Assembly: GCA_019417865.1 (NCBI GenBank)
Contig: DYCW01000297.1
Coordinates: forward strand, 1 to 6,189
Direction: 5' to 3'
DNA: 6,189 nt
DNA from: Ruminococcus sp.
GTDB lineage: Bacteria > Bacillota > Clostridia > Oscillospirales > Ruminococcaceae
Positions 1 to 5,988 of the stretch are shown here, piece after piece. The notes under the pieces are model-generated. The model saw nothing but the letters and a program-made list of their open reading frames with translations, was not told where the DNA came from and ran no database searches. Within the stretch, counting starts at the first letter, position 1. Every line of letters begins with the position of its first letter. The translations under genes were made by a program, and so were the position numbers.

Positions 1-2
1 AT

Positions 3-2972
3 ATGCTGCAATTAAAAAAAATTGTAAAACAATATGGTACTGGTGAAAATCGTGTTACTGCCTTAAATGGCGTGGATCTGACATTTCGGGAGAATGAGTT
101 TGTTGCCATTTTGGGACATTCCGGTTGTGGAAAGACAACACTTTTGAACATTATTGGTGGATTGGATCACTATACCTCTGGCGATTTAATCATCAATGGC
201 GTTTCTACAAAAGCTTACAAGTCAAGGGACTGGGATGCTTACCGAAATCATTCCATTGGCTTCATTTTTCAAAGCTATAACTTGATTCCGCATCAAACTG
301 TTCTTGCCAATGTAGAATTGGCATTGACGCTTTCTGGTGTTTCTAAATCAGAACGGAAAAAGAGAGCGATTGCTGCACTGGAACAAGTGGGACTTGGAAA
401 TCAGCTGCATAAGAAGCCAAATCAGATGTCTGGCGGACAAATGCAGCGTGTTGCCATTGCTCGTGCATTGATCAATAATCCGGATATTTTGCTGGCAGAT
501 GAGCCAACCGGTGCACTGGACAGTGAAACTAGTATTCAGGTAATGGAATTGCTGAAACAGATTGCAAAGGATAAATTGGTCATTATGGTAACACACAATC
601 CAGAACTGGCGGAACAGTATGCAAACAGAATTGTCAGAATTAAGGATGGTACCATCATCAGTGACAGTCATCCGTATACACCAGAAACTGAGAAAAAAGC
701 AACATTGAGTAAGGATCAGAAAAAACGGGTTTCGATGTCCTTTTTGACAGCGACCTCTCTCTCTTTAAACAATTTGATGACCAAGAAGGGTCGTACCCTG
801 TTGACTTCATTTGCTGGTTCCATTGGTATCATTGGGATTGCATTGATTTTGTCACTTTCCACTGGCATTAACAATTATATCGAAATCATTCAGGAGGATA
901 CACTTTCTTCCTATCCGTTGGAGATTGAAAAGGAAAGTATGGATACAACCAGTCTCATGCAATCTATTATGTCACAGGGTACTGGAGAAGACGAGGGAGA
1001 GACAGAACGAGAAGGTGTCTACGCCAATACGGATATCTATGAAATTTTTAATTCCTTTAATTCGTCTGCAACCCAAACCAATAATATGAAGGCATTCAAA
1101 GAATATATCTCCAGTAATGACGAAATTCAAGAGAATGCCAGTGCGATCTCCTATCAGTATGCGGTGCAGATGCCGATTTTTACAGAAGATCCGAATGGAA
1201 ATATTGTGAAGTCTGATTTTATGGAAACATACAATAAAGCGTTCGGTGTGGAAGAATCAGAATCCATGAAAACCATGGAAAGCAACAGCAGTCTGATGAG
1301 CATGTCTCCAATGGGAAATGTGAATATTTGGGAAGAATTGCTGCCGGCGGAAAATGGGGATCCTGTTAATTCGCTGCTCTATAATCAATATGATTTAGTC
1401 TACGGCAGTTGGCCGCAGAATTATGATGAGGTAGTCGTTGTGCTGTCAAAGGATAATGCTCTGCCAGATATTGTTTTGTATGCATTGGGAATGAAGGAAG
1501 AAGAAAAGTTACCGGAAATTCTGACGAAAGCAATGAAGGGCGAGGTTGTTACGGACTATGGACAGACAAAATGGTCTTATGCTGATTTGTGTGAGAAAGA
1601 GTTTAAGTTGATTTTGCCCTGCGAGTATTATCAGAAAAACAAAGATAGTTCTGGTTATACAGATCTGACAAAAAATGAAACAGGTCTGGATGTTCTATAT
1701 CACGCAGACGATGTGGGGACAAAACTGAAAATTACTGGTTTTATTCGTCCAAACGAAGAAGCAAATTTTGCAATGATAAACGGCTATATTGGATATACTA
1801 ATCAGCTGACAGCTTATGTAATGGAACAGACAAATAACAGTGAAATTGTCAAGGAACAGCAGAAAAATCCAGATACAGATATTTTATTAGGTGCAGAATT
1901 TGCATCAGATGAAAATACAGGAAAGACAGACGCAGAAAAGGTTGCAGATGCAAAAGATTATCTTGCTGTCCAACAAACAGAGCAAAAAGCAGAGGTTTAT
2001 CGCTATCTTGCCACGCTTCCAGACGAAGCGGAGATGCAGGCATATGTTGATCAAACCCTCTCTTCTCATACCAGAGAGGAATTAGAGGCACAGATTACAG
2101 ATGCCTATGCACAGGAAATGGGTGTGGATAAAGAATCTGTAACCACCTACATTCAGCAAATGGATGATGAAACCCTTTACAGCTATTTGTCAGAAGCAAT
2201 CCAACAGCAGTATACGCAGCAGTATCAGGAACAGGTTAACCAGCAGCTTTCCAACCTCAGCACAGAACAGCTGGCAGCTATGTTGGATCCATCAAAGTTG
2301 ACAGACGCACAATATGTTGCGATATTTGATCAGTTTACACCGGAAGTAATTTCGCAGTCTACATACGAAGAAAATATGTCAATTTTGGGTTATGCAAGTC
2401 AAGATGACCCATCTGCTATTCGAATTTATGCAAAGACATTCCGGGATAAGGATGCCATTTCCAATGCCATTGCAGATTATAATGATTCCGTTCCAGAGGA
2501 AGACCAGATTCATTATACCGATTATGTTGCATTGCTGATGTCGTCTATTACAGATATTATCAGTGGGATTTCATACCTTTTGATTGCTTTTGTGGGCATC
2601 TCTTTGGTTGTTTCTTCGATTATGATTGGAATTATCACGTATATTTCTGTATTGGAACGAACAAGAGAAATTGGCATTCTGCGTGCAATGGGGGCTTCCA
2701 AACATGATGTTTCCACAGTATTTAATGCAGAAACGTTACTGGTTGGATTAACATCCGGTGTCATTGGAATTGGGGTATCTCTACTTGCTATTATACCAAT
2801 CAATGCAATTATCCATGGTGTCACAGGAATTGAGGGATTGAAAGCCTTCCTGCCTCCAGTAGGAGCTGTGATATTAGTTGCAATCAGCATGTTCCTGACT
2901 TGGATTGCCGGATTGATACCAGCAAAAATTGCAGCGAAAAAAGATCCAGTAGAAGCATTGCGGACAGAGTAA
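3..2972 (+). CDS. MacB/FtsX-type ABC transporter, fused ATPase and permease with giant external domain
   Basis: Membrane ABC protein of 989 aa, ATPase N-terminal and FtsX/MacB-type permease C-terminal. The nucleotide-binding domain (about 1-225) shows Walker A GHSGCGKTT (38-46), Q-loop Q90, signature SGGQMQR (143-149), Walker B ILLADEP with E167, D-loop ALD and switch H198. TM1 is about 266-287. A huge outside domain follows (about 291-855). TM2 (857-884), the coupling segment ERTREIGILRAMGAS (885-899), TM3 (about 909-937) and TM4 (950-972) end in PAKIAAKKDPVEALR. Four TM helices in this order define the MacB-like (type VII) fold, whose members use ATP for export or mechanical signalling across the membrane. 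The external domain is more than twice the roughly 200-250 aa usual in MacB/LolC. Its substrate cannot be read from the sequence. The ATG at position 3 fits family N-termini, but its ribosome site and promoter lie outside the window. A terminator follows 57 bp after the stop. Confidence 0.93.
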   Translation: MLQLKKIVKQYGTGENRVTALNGVDLTFRENEFVAILGHSGCGKTTLLNIIGGLDHYTSGDLIINGVSTKAYKSRDWDAYRNHSIGFIFQSYNLIPHQTVLANVELALTLSGVSKSERKKRAIAALEQVGLGNQLHKKPNQMSGGQMQRVAIARALINNPDILLADEPTGALDSETSIQVMELLKQIAKDKLVIMVTHNPELAEQYANRIVRIKDGTIISDSHPYTPETEKKATLSKDQKKRVSMSFLTATSLSLNNLMTKKGRTLLTSFAGSIGIIGIALILSLSTGINNYIEIIQEDTLSSYPLEIEKESMDTTSLMQSIMSQGTGEDEGETEREGVYANTDIYEIFNSFNSSATQTNNMKAFKEYISSNDEIQENASAISYQYAVQMPIFTEDPNGNIVKSDFMETYNKAFGVEESESMKTMESNSSLMSMSPMGNVNIWEELLPAENGDPVNSLLYNQYDLVYGSWPQNYDEVVVVLSKDNALPDIVLYALGMKEEEKLPEILTKAMKGEVVTDYGQTKWSYADLCEKEFKLILPCEYYQKNKDSSGYTDLTKNETGLDVLYHADDVGTKLKITGFIRPNEEANFAMINGYIGYTNQLTAYVMEQTNNSEIVKEQQKNPDTDILLGAEFASDENTGKTDAEKVADAKDYLAVQQTEQKAEVYRYLATLPDEAEMQAYVDQTLSSHTREELEAQITDAYAQEMGVDKESVTTYIQQMDDETLYSYLSEAIQQQYTQQYQEQVNQQLSNLSTEQLAAMLDPSKLTDAQYVAIFDQFTPEVISQSTYEENMSILGYASQDDPSAIRIYAKTFRDKDAISNAIADYNDSVPEEDQIHYTDYVALLMSSITDIISGISYLLIAFVGISLVVSSIMIGIITYISVLERTREIGILRAMGASKHDVSTVFNAETLLVGLTSGVIGIGVSLLAIIPINAIIHGVTGIEGLKAFLPPVGAVILVAISMFLTWIAGLIPAKIAAKKDPVEALRTE

Positions 2973-3029
2973 ATTGAAATAGAAATTTATTTTATTTGAT
3001 ATAATTTTCTTAATTATATACATTTTTAT

Positions 3030-3068
3030 AAAACCGCTTCTGGCAGTGAAAATCCAGAAGCGGTTTTT
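3030..3068 (+). terminator. Rho-independent terminator of the ABC transporter gene
   Basis: A perfect 14-bp stem (3030-3043 pairing with 3054-3067, AAAACCGCTTCTGG against CCAGAAGCGGTTTT) encloses a 10-nt loop and ends in five T (3064-3068). It lies 57 bp after the ABC stop codon and upstream of the next promoter, so it separates the two transcription units. Confidence 0.92.
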
Positions 3069-3132
3069 ACTGCTGTTTCTTTCTAAAACCCGATATTGCA
3101 TCTCCATTTTTTAAGAAAGTAAAAAGAAACAA

Positions 3133-3161
3133 TTGACAGCGGTGCAGGAATGTGCTATAAT
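3133..3161 (+). promoter_or_regulatory. Near-consensus sigma-A promoter of the lipoprotein gene
   Basis: A perfect -35 TTGACA (3133-3138) and a perfect -10 TATAAT (3156-3161) are separated by 17 nt. A TGC just before the -10 gives the extended -10 TGCTATAAT. Transcription should begin near 3168, leaving a leader of about 28 nt. The match is so good that strong constitutive expression is expected unless a repressor acts. No clear operator palindrome was seen. Confidence 0.93.
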
Positions 3162-3183
3162 TACAAAAATAAAGAGAATAGAG

Positions 3184-3189
3184 AGGGAG
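3184..3189 (+). promoter_or_regulatory. Ribosome binding site fixing the lipoprotein start
   Basis: AGGGAG lies 6 nt before the ATG at 3196. The open frame extends upstream to a TTG at 3133, but that codon is part of the -35 box and would not be in the transcript. This site and the signal peptide place the start at 3196. Confidence 0.85.
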
Positions 3190-3195
3190 TACGTT

Positions 3196-4002
3196 ATGAA
3201 ATACCTGAAATATTTTTTAATTGCAAGCATGATGTTGTTTGCAAGTGGTTGCAGTGAAGTCACCAATACATCCCAGACTTCCCCCGAACAAATTGATGTT
3301 GCTGATGTAACAACAAAAGTAGATGCGGGAACAAGTGAGGGAGCAGCAGCCAGTACTGTAACGGAAATGGAAGAAGAAACCAGTACAGAAATGGTTGTCA
3401 CAGAAGCGGATACAGCAGTGACTGCAACGACTGCGGCAATGCAAACCACAGAAACTGCAATCACTACGACAGGGGCAGTTAGTCATACTACAGAGGCAGC
3501 AGCGGATACAGAAATGGTTGGAAATACTGGTTTAACAAGAACAGAGTGGTTGGAGAAAGCACAAACCATGTATGAAACTGCTGCAAAGATAAATTTTCAG
3601 TATCTTTGTTCCAGTCAGGTGTTTCAATATGATTTTTCTAATGTTCATCCAGAAGATGCAAATTGCTATCTGATTCCTGCTTACACTACCATTGAAGAGG
3701 CAACAAAACCCTATTATGAGGTGTTCACGAAGAAAAGTCACACTTCTGATTTTGAGGGGATTCTCCTTGAAGTAGATGGAAAACTGTATGGACGTGCTGG
3801 TGACCGTGGTGCAGATATTACCTATCAAGGTGCAAAAGTAACTGCACTGACGGACGTTACGGAAACAACCTTAACTTTTGAAGTAGCCTTAACCTATTCT
3901 GAGCCGGATGATGAAACGAATACGATTACGAGAACAAATACATTTACACTTTATGAGGAAGACGGAACTTGGAAAGTGGATACCTTTACCATGCCGTATT
4001 AA
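3196..4002 (+). CDS. Secreted lipoprotein with Thr-rich stalk and small C-terminal domain (IseA/NTF2-like?)
   Basis: The product has 268 aa. Residues 1-18 form a lipoprotein signal peptide: K2 and K5, a hydrophobic core, then FASGC with C19 as the lipidated cysteine. Ala instead of Leu at -3 is a tolerated variant. Residues 20-112 are low complexity, rich in Thr, Ala, Glu and Ser, typical of an extended stalk that lifts a domain off the membrane or through the wall. Residues 113-268 form the folded part: a helix (RTEWLEKAQTMYETA), then mixed segments with YLIPAYTTIEEATKPYYEVF, LLEVDGKLYGRAGDRGAD and a last strand pair ending DGTWKVDTFTMPY. That pattern, with 'DGKLYG..ADRG' and a closing 'DG.WK...F', resembles from memory Clostridia lipoproteins annotated as IseA-like (inhibitors of cell-wall DL-endopeptidases) or NTF2-like. 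The assignment is tentative. It has its own promoter and is transcribed alone. Confidence 0.88.
   Translation: MKYLKYFLIASMMLFASGCSEVTNTSQTSPEQIDVADVTTKVDAGTSEGAAASTVTEMEEETSTEMVVTEADTAVTATTAAMQTTETAITTTGAVSHTTEAAADTEMVGNTGLTRTEWLEKAQTMYETAAKINFQYLCSSQVFQYDFSNVHPEDANCYLIPAYTTIEEATKPYYEVFTKKSHTSDFEGILLEVDGKLYGRAGDRGADITYQGAKVTALTDVTETTLTFEVALTYSEPDDETNTITRTNTFTLYEEDGTWKVDTFTMPY
3384..3520 (+). repeat. Short direct repeats within the Thr-rich stalk coding region
   Basis: TACAGAAATGGTTG occurs at 3384-3397 and again at 3507-3520. AGCGGATACAG occurs at 3405-3415 and 3501-3511. They encode repeated TEMV and ADT peptides. The pattern suggests that the stalk has grown or shrunk by slippage or recombination of small units. 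Confidence 0.6.
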
Positions 4003-4015
4003 AAAATCACAACTA

Positions 4016-4067
4016 ACATGAAAAAGGGCTGTTACCGCAGGAAATACGGTGCAGTCCTTTTTCATGT
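4016..4067. terminator. Bidirectional intrinsic terminator between convergent genes
   Basis: A long hairpin: 4016-4027 (ACATGAAAAAGG) pairs perfectly with 4056-4067. Pairing continues with wobbles through GCTGT against GCAGT, then ACCG (4034-4037) against CGGT (4047-4050) after one bulged base, leaving a 9-nt loop. The GC-richer core is flanked by A5 on one side and T5 on the other, so each strand gives a stem followed by a U-tract. It sits 13 bp after the lipoprotein stop and 10 bp beyond the J-domain gene stop, and can end both transcripts. Confidence 0.9.
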
Positions 4068-4077
4068 AAAAGATGAA

Positions 4078-4686
4078 TCAATAATGGTTACAGGGCGAAC
4101 AACATCCGCAAAACAAGTTGCAGAGCAGATTATAAAAGCAGCATTCCAAACAGCTGGTATCAAAAGAAGGAGCGTAGGTCTGTTGCATTTTCTGATAAGA
4201 GAATCCGCTGTTTTGCAGTTGCTGCACCAGACGCTGATATTCCGGGCGGTTCGGCTCCATTTGTGCCGCTGTTTTTGCGTGCTGTAATGCAATGTCCTGA
4301 TTGCCGGCACCGCTGTTAGCAACAGCACTGACATAATACCATTGTGCATCACGATTTTGGATATCATTTAACACACGAATGGCTTCTGCAAATCGGTAAT
4401 TCTGAATAAAATTGACCGCAGCTTGCAAATGCATACTGTCCTCGTCCTGTGCACCGCTGGATTCTGTGTGAAAGCCAGAAAACGCACCATTTGGATTGTG
4501 CCGTTCATCCATAATCTGTTGATATGCCTGCTGAATTTGCTTGAATTTTTCTTCATATTCTGCGGCATTCGGAGAGTTGACATTGGCATCTGGATGATAC
4601 TTGCGGCTCAGTTTACGGTATGCCTTTTTAATTTCTTCATCGGATGCCTGTTTGCTGACACCCAGAATTTCATAGGGATTTGACAT
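4078..4686 (-). CDS. Class C J-domain (DnaJ-like) protein with TPR-like region and Cys-rich tail
   Basis: The product has 202 aa. Residues 1-62 are a J-domain: NPYEILGV opening, basic helix II ([14 protein letters not shown]), the HPD tripeptide at 31-33 that is needed to stimulate DnaK ATPase, and helix III with [12 protein letters not shown]. There is no Gly/Phe stretch, zinc-finger repeat or DnaJ C-terminal domain, so it is a specialised class C co-chaperone and not the housekeeping DnaJ. Residues 85-158 form helix pairs like tetratricopeptide repeats ([18 protein letters not shown], then [20 protein letters not shown]), a likely client-binding part. The last 24 residues hold eight cysteines (179, 182, 183, 189, 193, 195, 196, 199) mixed with aromatic and aliphatic residues. 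The start at 4686 begins the domain exactly and has AGGAGA 6 nt upstream, although the frame is open further upstream. It overlaps the preceding gene by 17 nt. The partner is probably cytosolic DnaK. Confidence 0.92.
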   Translation of the reverse strand: MSNPYEILGVSKQASDEEIKKAYRKLSRKYHPDANVNSPNAAEYEEKFKQIQQAYQQIMDERHNPNGAFSGFHTESSGAQDEDSMHLQAAVNFIQNYRFAEAIRVLNDIQNRDAQWYYVSAVANSGAGNQDIALQHAKTAAQMEPNRPEYQRLVQQLQNSGFSYQKMQQTYAPSFDTSCLECCFYNLLCNLFCGCCSPCNHY

Positions 4687-5554
4687 GATAATTCTCCTGC
4701 TTCTGCTGGTCAAGATCATTCGACACAGCGGTTTCATATTCCTTTTGTTTGCGGAAAAATGGCTGCCAGATACCGGCATATAAAATATTACGCAGTAAAT
4801 CAGCGTTTTGCAGAATGGGCAGCCGCTCAAATGCTGCTGCAGCTTCGGTTGCAGCGTGCTGTAAAAGTTGTCTTACCATTTCATGAAAGGCAGATGTTGT
4901 TTCCGCTTCCTTCCAAAATGGGTTATAGTTTTGATGTTTGCGGTCCTTTACCAGATCATCATAGGCATCCATGACATAGATAAAAGTACCAAGATAATAA
5001 CCGATGTGATACAGTTCCGATGCCCAAACATCATTATAAATGCAAAATCCTTCCCCCAATGCCCGTCCGAAGCAGGATGCTGGTAACTGCGGATTGGTTT
5101 CTCCTTGTGACTCGTATGTCTTTAACTGCTGCATATGTTGTAAAATGGATTTCGTTTTTTGCGGATATTGTGTACAGATACGACAATATGTCTTTCGGAG
5201 CAAATGTGCCAGTGCAGCATGGGAAATTTTGCGATTGTCCTGCCAGTCATCCAGGCAATGCAGATAGGAAAAAAACAGATGTAGATCAGCGATATAATCC
5301 AGAATGGAACTGTTATAAACCCATTCTTTTTTTCCAATACCATGCAAACAACGTCGTTGGCAGCTGGTTGCCTCTGGTTCATAGAGTGCATCCAGCAGCA
5401 GAGAAAGAAAGGTAAAATCATAGCTTAGTGTCAGGCGGCTGATAAAGTTGCAGCGTTTTTGCAGGGTATGACAAAGTCCGCAGTAATGGGAGCGGTAAAT
5501 ATCATATTCTCGAAACCGCAGGTCTGGTCGATAAACTTGTACATAACCGTACAT
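4670..5554 (-). CDS. DUF5685-like protein of unknown function
   Basis: The product has 294 aa, with no signal peptide and no clear membrane segment, mostly helical in appearance. The N-terminus ([20 protein letters not shown], then YCGLC) and [19 protein letters not shown] match my memory of the Firmicutes family DUF5685, which has no known activity. Visible features are C25xxC28 with a later C65xxxC69xH71, a possible metal site; LDDWQDNRK at 101-109; and DAYDDLVKD at 196-204 followed by NYNPF. The two Asp-rich segments lie in helical surroundings about 95 residues apart, somewhat like the paired motifs of isoprenoid synthases, but this is only an analogy. There are ten cysteines in all. The start at 5554 has AAAGGAG (5570 to 5564) 9 nt upstream. 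It is the first gene of an operon with the J-domain protein and overlaps it by 17 nt. Confidence 0.85.
   Translation of the reverse strand: MYGYVQVYRPDLRFREYDIYRSHYCGLCHTLQKRCNFISRLTLSYDFTFLSLLLDALYEPEATSCQRRCLHGIGKKEWVYNSSILDYIADLHLFFSYLHCLDDWQDNRKISHAALAHLLRKTYCRICTQYPQKTKSILQHMQQLKTYESQGETNPQLPASCFGRALGEGFCIYNDVWASELYHIGYYLGTFIYVMDAYDDLVKDRKHQNYNPFWKEAETTSAFHEMVRQLLQHAATEAAAAFERLPILQNADLLRNILYAGIWQPFFRKQKEYETAVSNDLDQQKQENYHVKSL
4693..4698 (-). promoter_or_regulatory. Ribosome binding site fixing the J-domain gene start
   Basis: On the minus strand AGGAGA (4698 to 4693) precedes the ATG at 4686 by 6 nt. It lies inside the end of the upstream coding region, which suits translational coupling. 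It supports this start over the in-frame codons further upstream, which would add 48 residues with no match to a J-domain. Confidence 0.85.
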
Positions 5555-5604
5555 CCTTCTGCTCTCCTTTTTTGCTGGTAATAAAAAGTGGATGAAAATA
5601 GTAT

Positions 5605-5610
5605 ATCATA
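5605..5610 (-). promoter_or_regulatory. Possible -10 box for the minus-strand operon
   Basis: TATGAT on the minus strand (5610 to 5605) would start transcription about 45 nt before the DUF5685 gene. No acceptable -35 hexamer is found 16-18 nt upstream and there is no TG extension. A promoter must exist nearby, since the operon has no upstream gene on its strand, but this box is only a candidate. Confidence 0.25.
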
Positions 5611-5652
5611 AATTGCAGAAGAAAAAAAGGGCTTTTATAAAATTTTATCGGA

Positions 5653-5722
5653 TTTTCAAAAAAATCATTGGAATCGTCTTAATTTTGAAAAATGACTTGA
5701 CACCGGATTCCATATCATGATA
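5653..5722. promoter_or_regulatory. Nested inverted repeats around the distal promoter (possible operators)
   Basis: TTTTCAAAA (5653-5661) is mirrored by TTTTGAAAA (5683-5691), which ends 5 nt before the -35. TGGAATC (5669-5675) is mirrored by GATTCCA (5706-5712) in the promoter spacer. The exact palindrome TATCATGATA (5713-5722) overlaps the -10. Any of these could bind a regulator, but AT-rich sequence makes chance repeats common. Confidence 0.35.
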
Positions 5723-5726
5723 CAAT
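5697..5726 (+). promoter_or_regulatory. Distal sigma-A promoter upstream of the glycosyltransferase
   Basis: The -35 TTGACA (5697-5702) and -10 TACAAT (5721-5726) are separated by 18 nt. TGA before the -10 gives an extended -10 TGATACAAT. The start would be near 5733, giving a leader of about 256 nt before the GTG at 5989, if no small gene lies between. Confidence 0.75.
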
Positions 5727-5841
5727 AAAAAGGAAAAGAACGAATAAGGAAATAAAAACGTTTTAGATTGTAGAGAGATTTTTTATTTTATGAGTGTATT
5801 TTCCCATGGAAACAAATTGAAAAATTTATGTGCGAATACTC

Positions 5842-5870
5842 TTGTAAGTGCATAAAAAAAGTGCTATAAT
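5842..5870 (+). promoter_or_regulatory. Proximal sigma-A promoter of the glycosyltransferase
   Basis: The -35 TTGTAA (5842-5847) and perfect -10 TATAAT (5865-5870) are separated by 17 nt, with the extended -10 TGCTATAAT. The predicted start near 5877 leaves a leader of about 112 nt. The GTGCTATAAT block is identical to that in the lipoprotein promoter at 3152-3161. Confidence 0.85.
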
Positions 5871-5876
5871 AAAAAA

Positions 5877-5988
5877 GAGCGGGTTTGAATCCGTAAAAAG
5901 ATAATTTAAACAAGCAGTCAAATGACAATGATTTTAATGGTGGTTTTGCATGAGTGAAACCATTGCTAGTATAAAGTGAGGGATTTTT
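5877..5988 (+). other. 5' leader of the glycosyltransferase transcript with weak hairpins
   Basis: A small hairpin lies near the expected 5' end (CGGG/TCCG around TTTGAA, 5880-5893). A second weak structure around 5936-5964 can pair in two exclusive ways: AATGGT (5936-5941) with ACCATT (5959-5964), or TGGTTT (5941-5946) with AAACCA (5957-5962). No known riboswitch or T-box was recognised, and no U-tract terminator is present. The ribosome site is outside the stems. Confidence 0.3.
5976..5982 (+). promoter_or_regulatory. Ribosome binding site fixing a GTG start
   Basis: GTGAGGG lies 6 nt before the GTG at 5989. An in-frame TGA at 5977-5979 rules out any start further upstream, so the non-ATG start is well supported. 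Confidence 0.8.

Noticed and set aside
2522..2890. A 122-residue minus-strand frame opposite the ABC membrane segments
   Set aside because: It is the antisense of hydrophobic codons, which often leave open reverse frames. The plus-strand protein is unambiguous.
2994..3008. GATATAATT as a possible -10 box just after the ABC gene
   Set aside because: It has no usable -35 and lies directly before the strong terminator at 3030-3068. The perfect promoter at 3133 explains the next gene.
3133..3195. An N-terminal extension of the lipoprotein starting at TTG 3133
   Set aside because: This stretch contains both promoter hexamers and the ribosome site. The signal peptide begins cleanly at 3196.
3111..3486. 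Overlapping minus-strand frames rich in Val, Ser and Cys opposite the lipoprotein stalk
   Set aside because: They are a by-product of repeated Thr and Ala codons (ACA, GCA) read backwards. They cross the perfect plus-strand promoter and have no start signals.
4018..4287. A plus-strand open frame beginning MKKGCYRRKYG
   Set aside because: Its first codons are the terminator hairpin, and the rest is antisense to the J-domain gene, whose domain match is clear.
4687..4830. A 48-residue N-terminal extension of the J-domain protein
   Set aside because: It lies in the coding end of the DUF5685 gene, does not resemble any J-protein N-terminus, and a good ribosome site sits just before the ATG at 4686.
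5020..5415. A 131-residue plus-strand open frame opposite the DUF5685 gene
   Set aside because: It has no ribosome site, a composition unlike a folded protein, and lies fully antisense to a gene with family-like motifs.
5790..5855. A 21-codon open frame (MSVFSHGNKLKN...) after the distal promoter
   Set aside because: The only purine run (AGAGAG) lies 12 nt before the ATG, which is too far. The frame ends inside the proximal promoter and the peptide has no recognisable character. It cannot be excluded as a leader peptide, but support is too weak.
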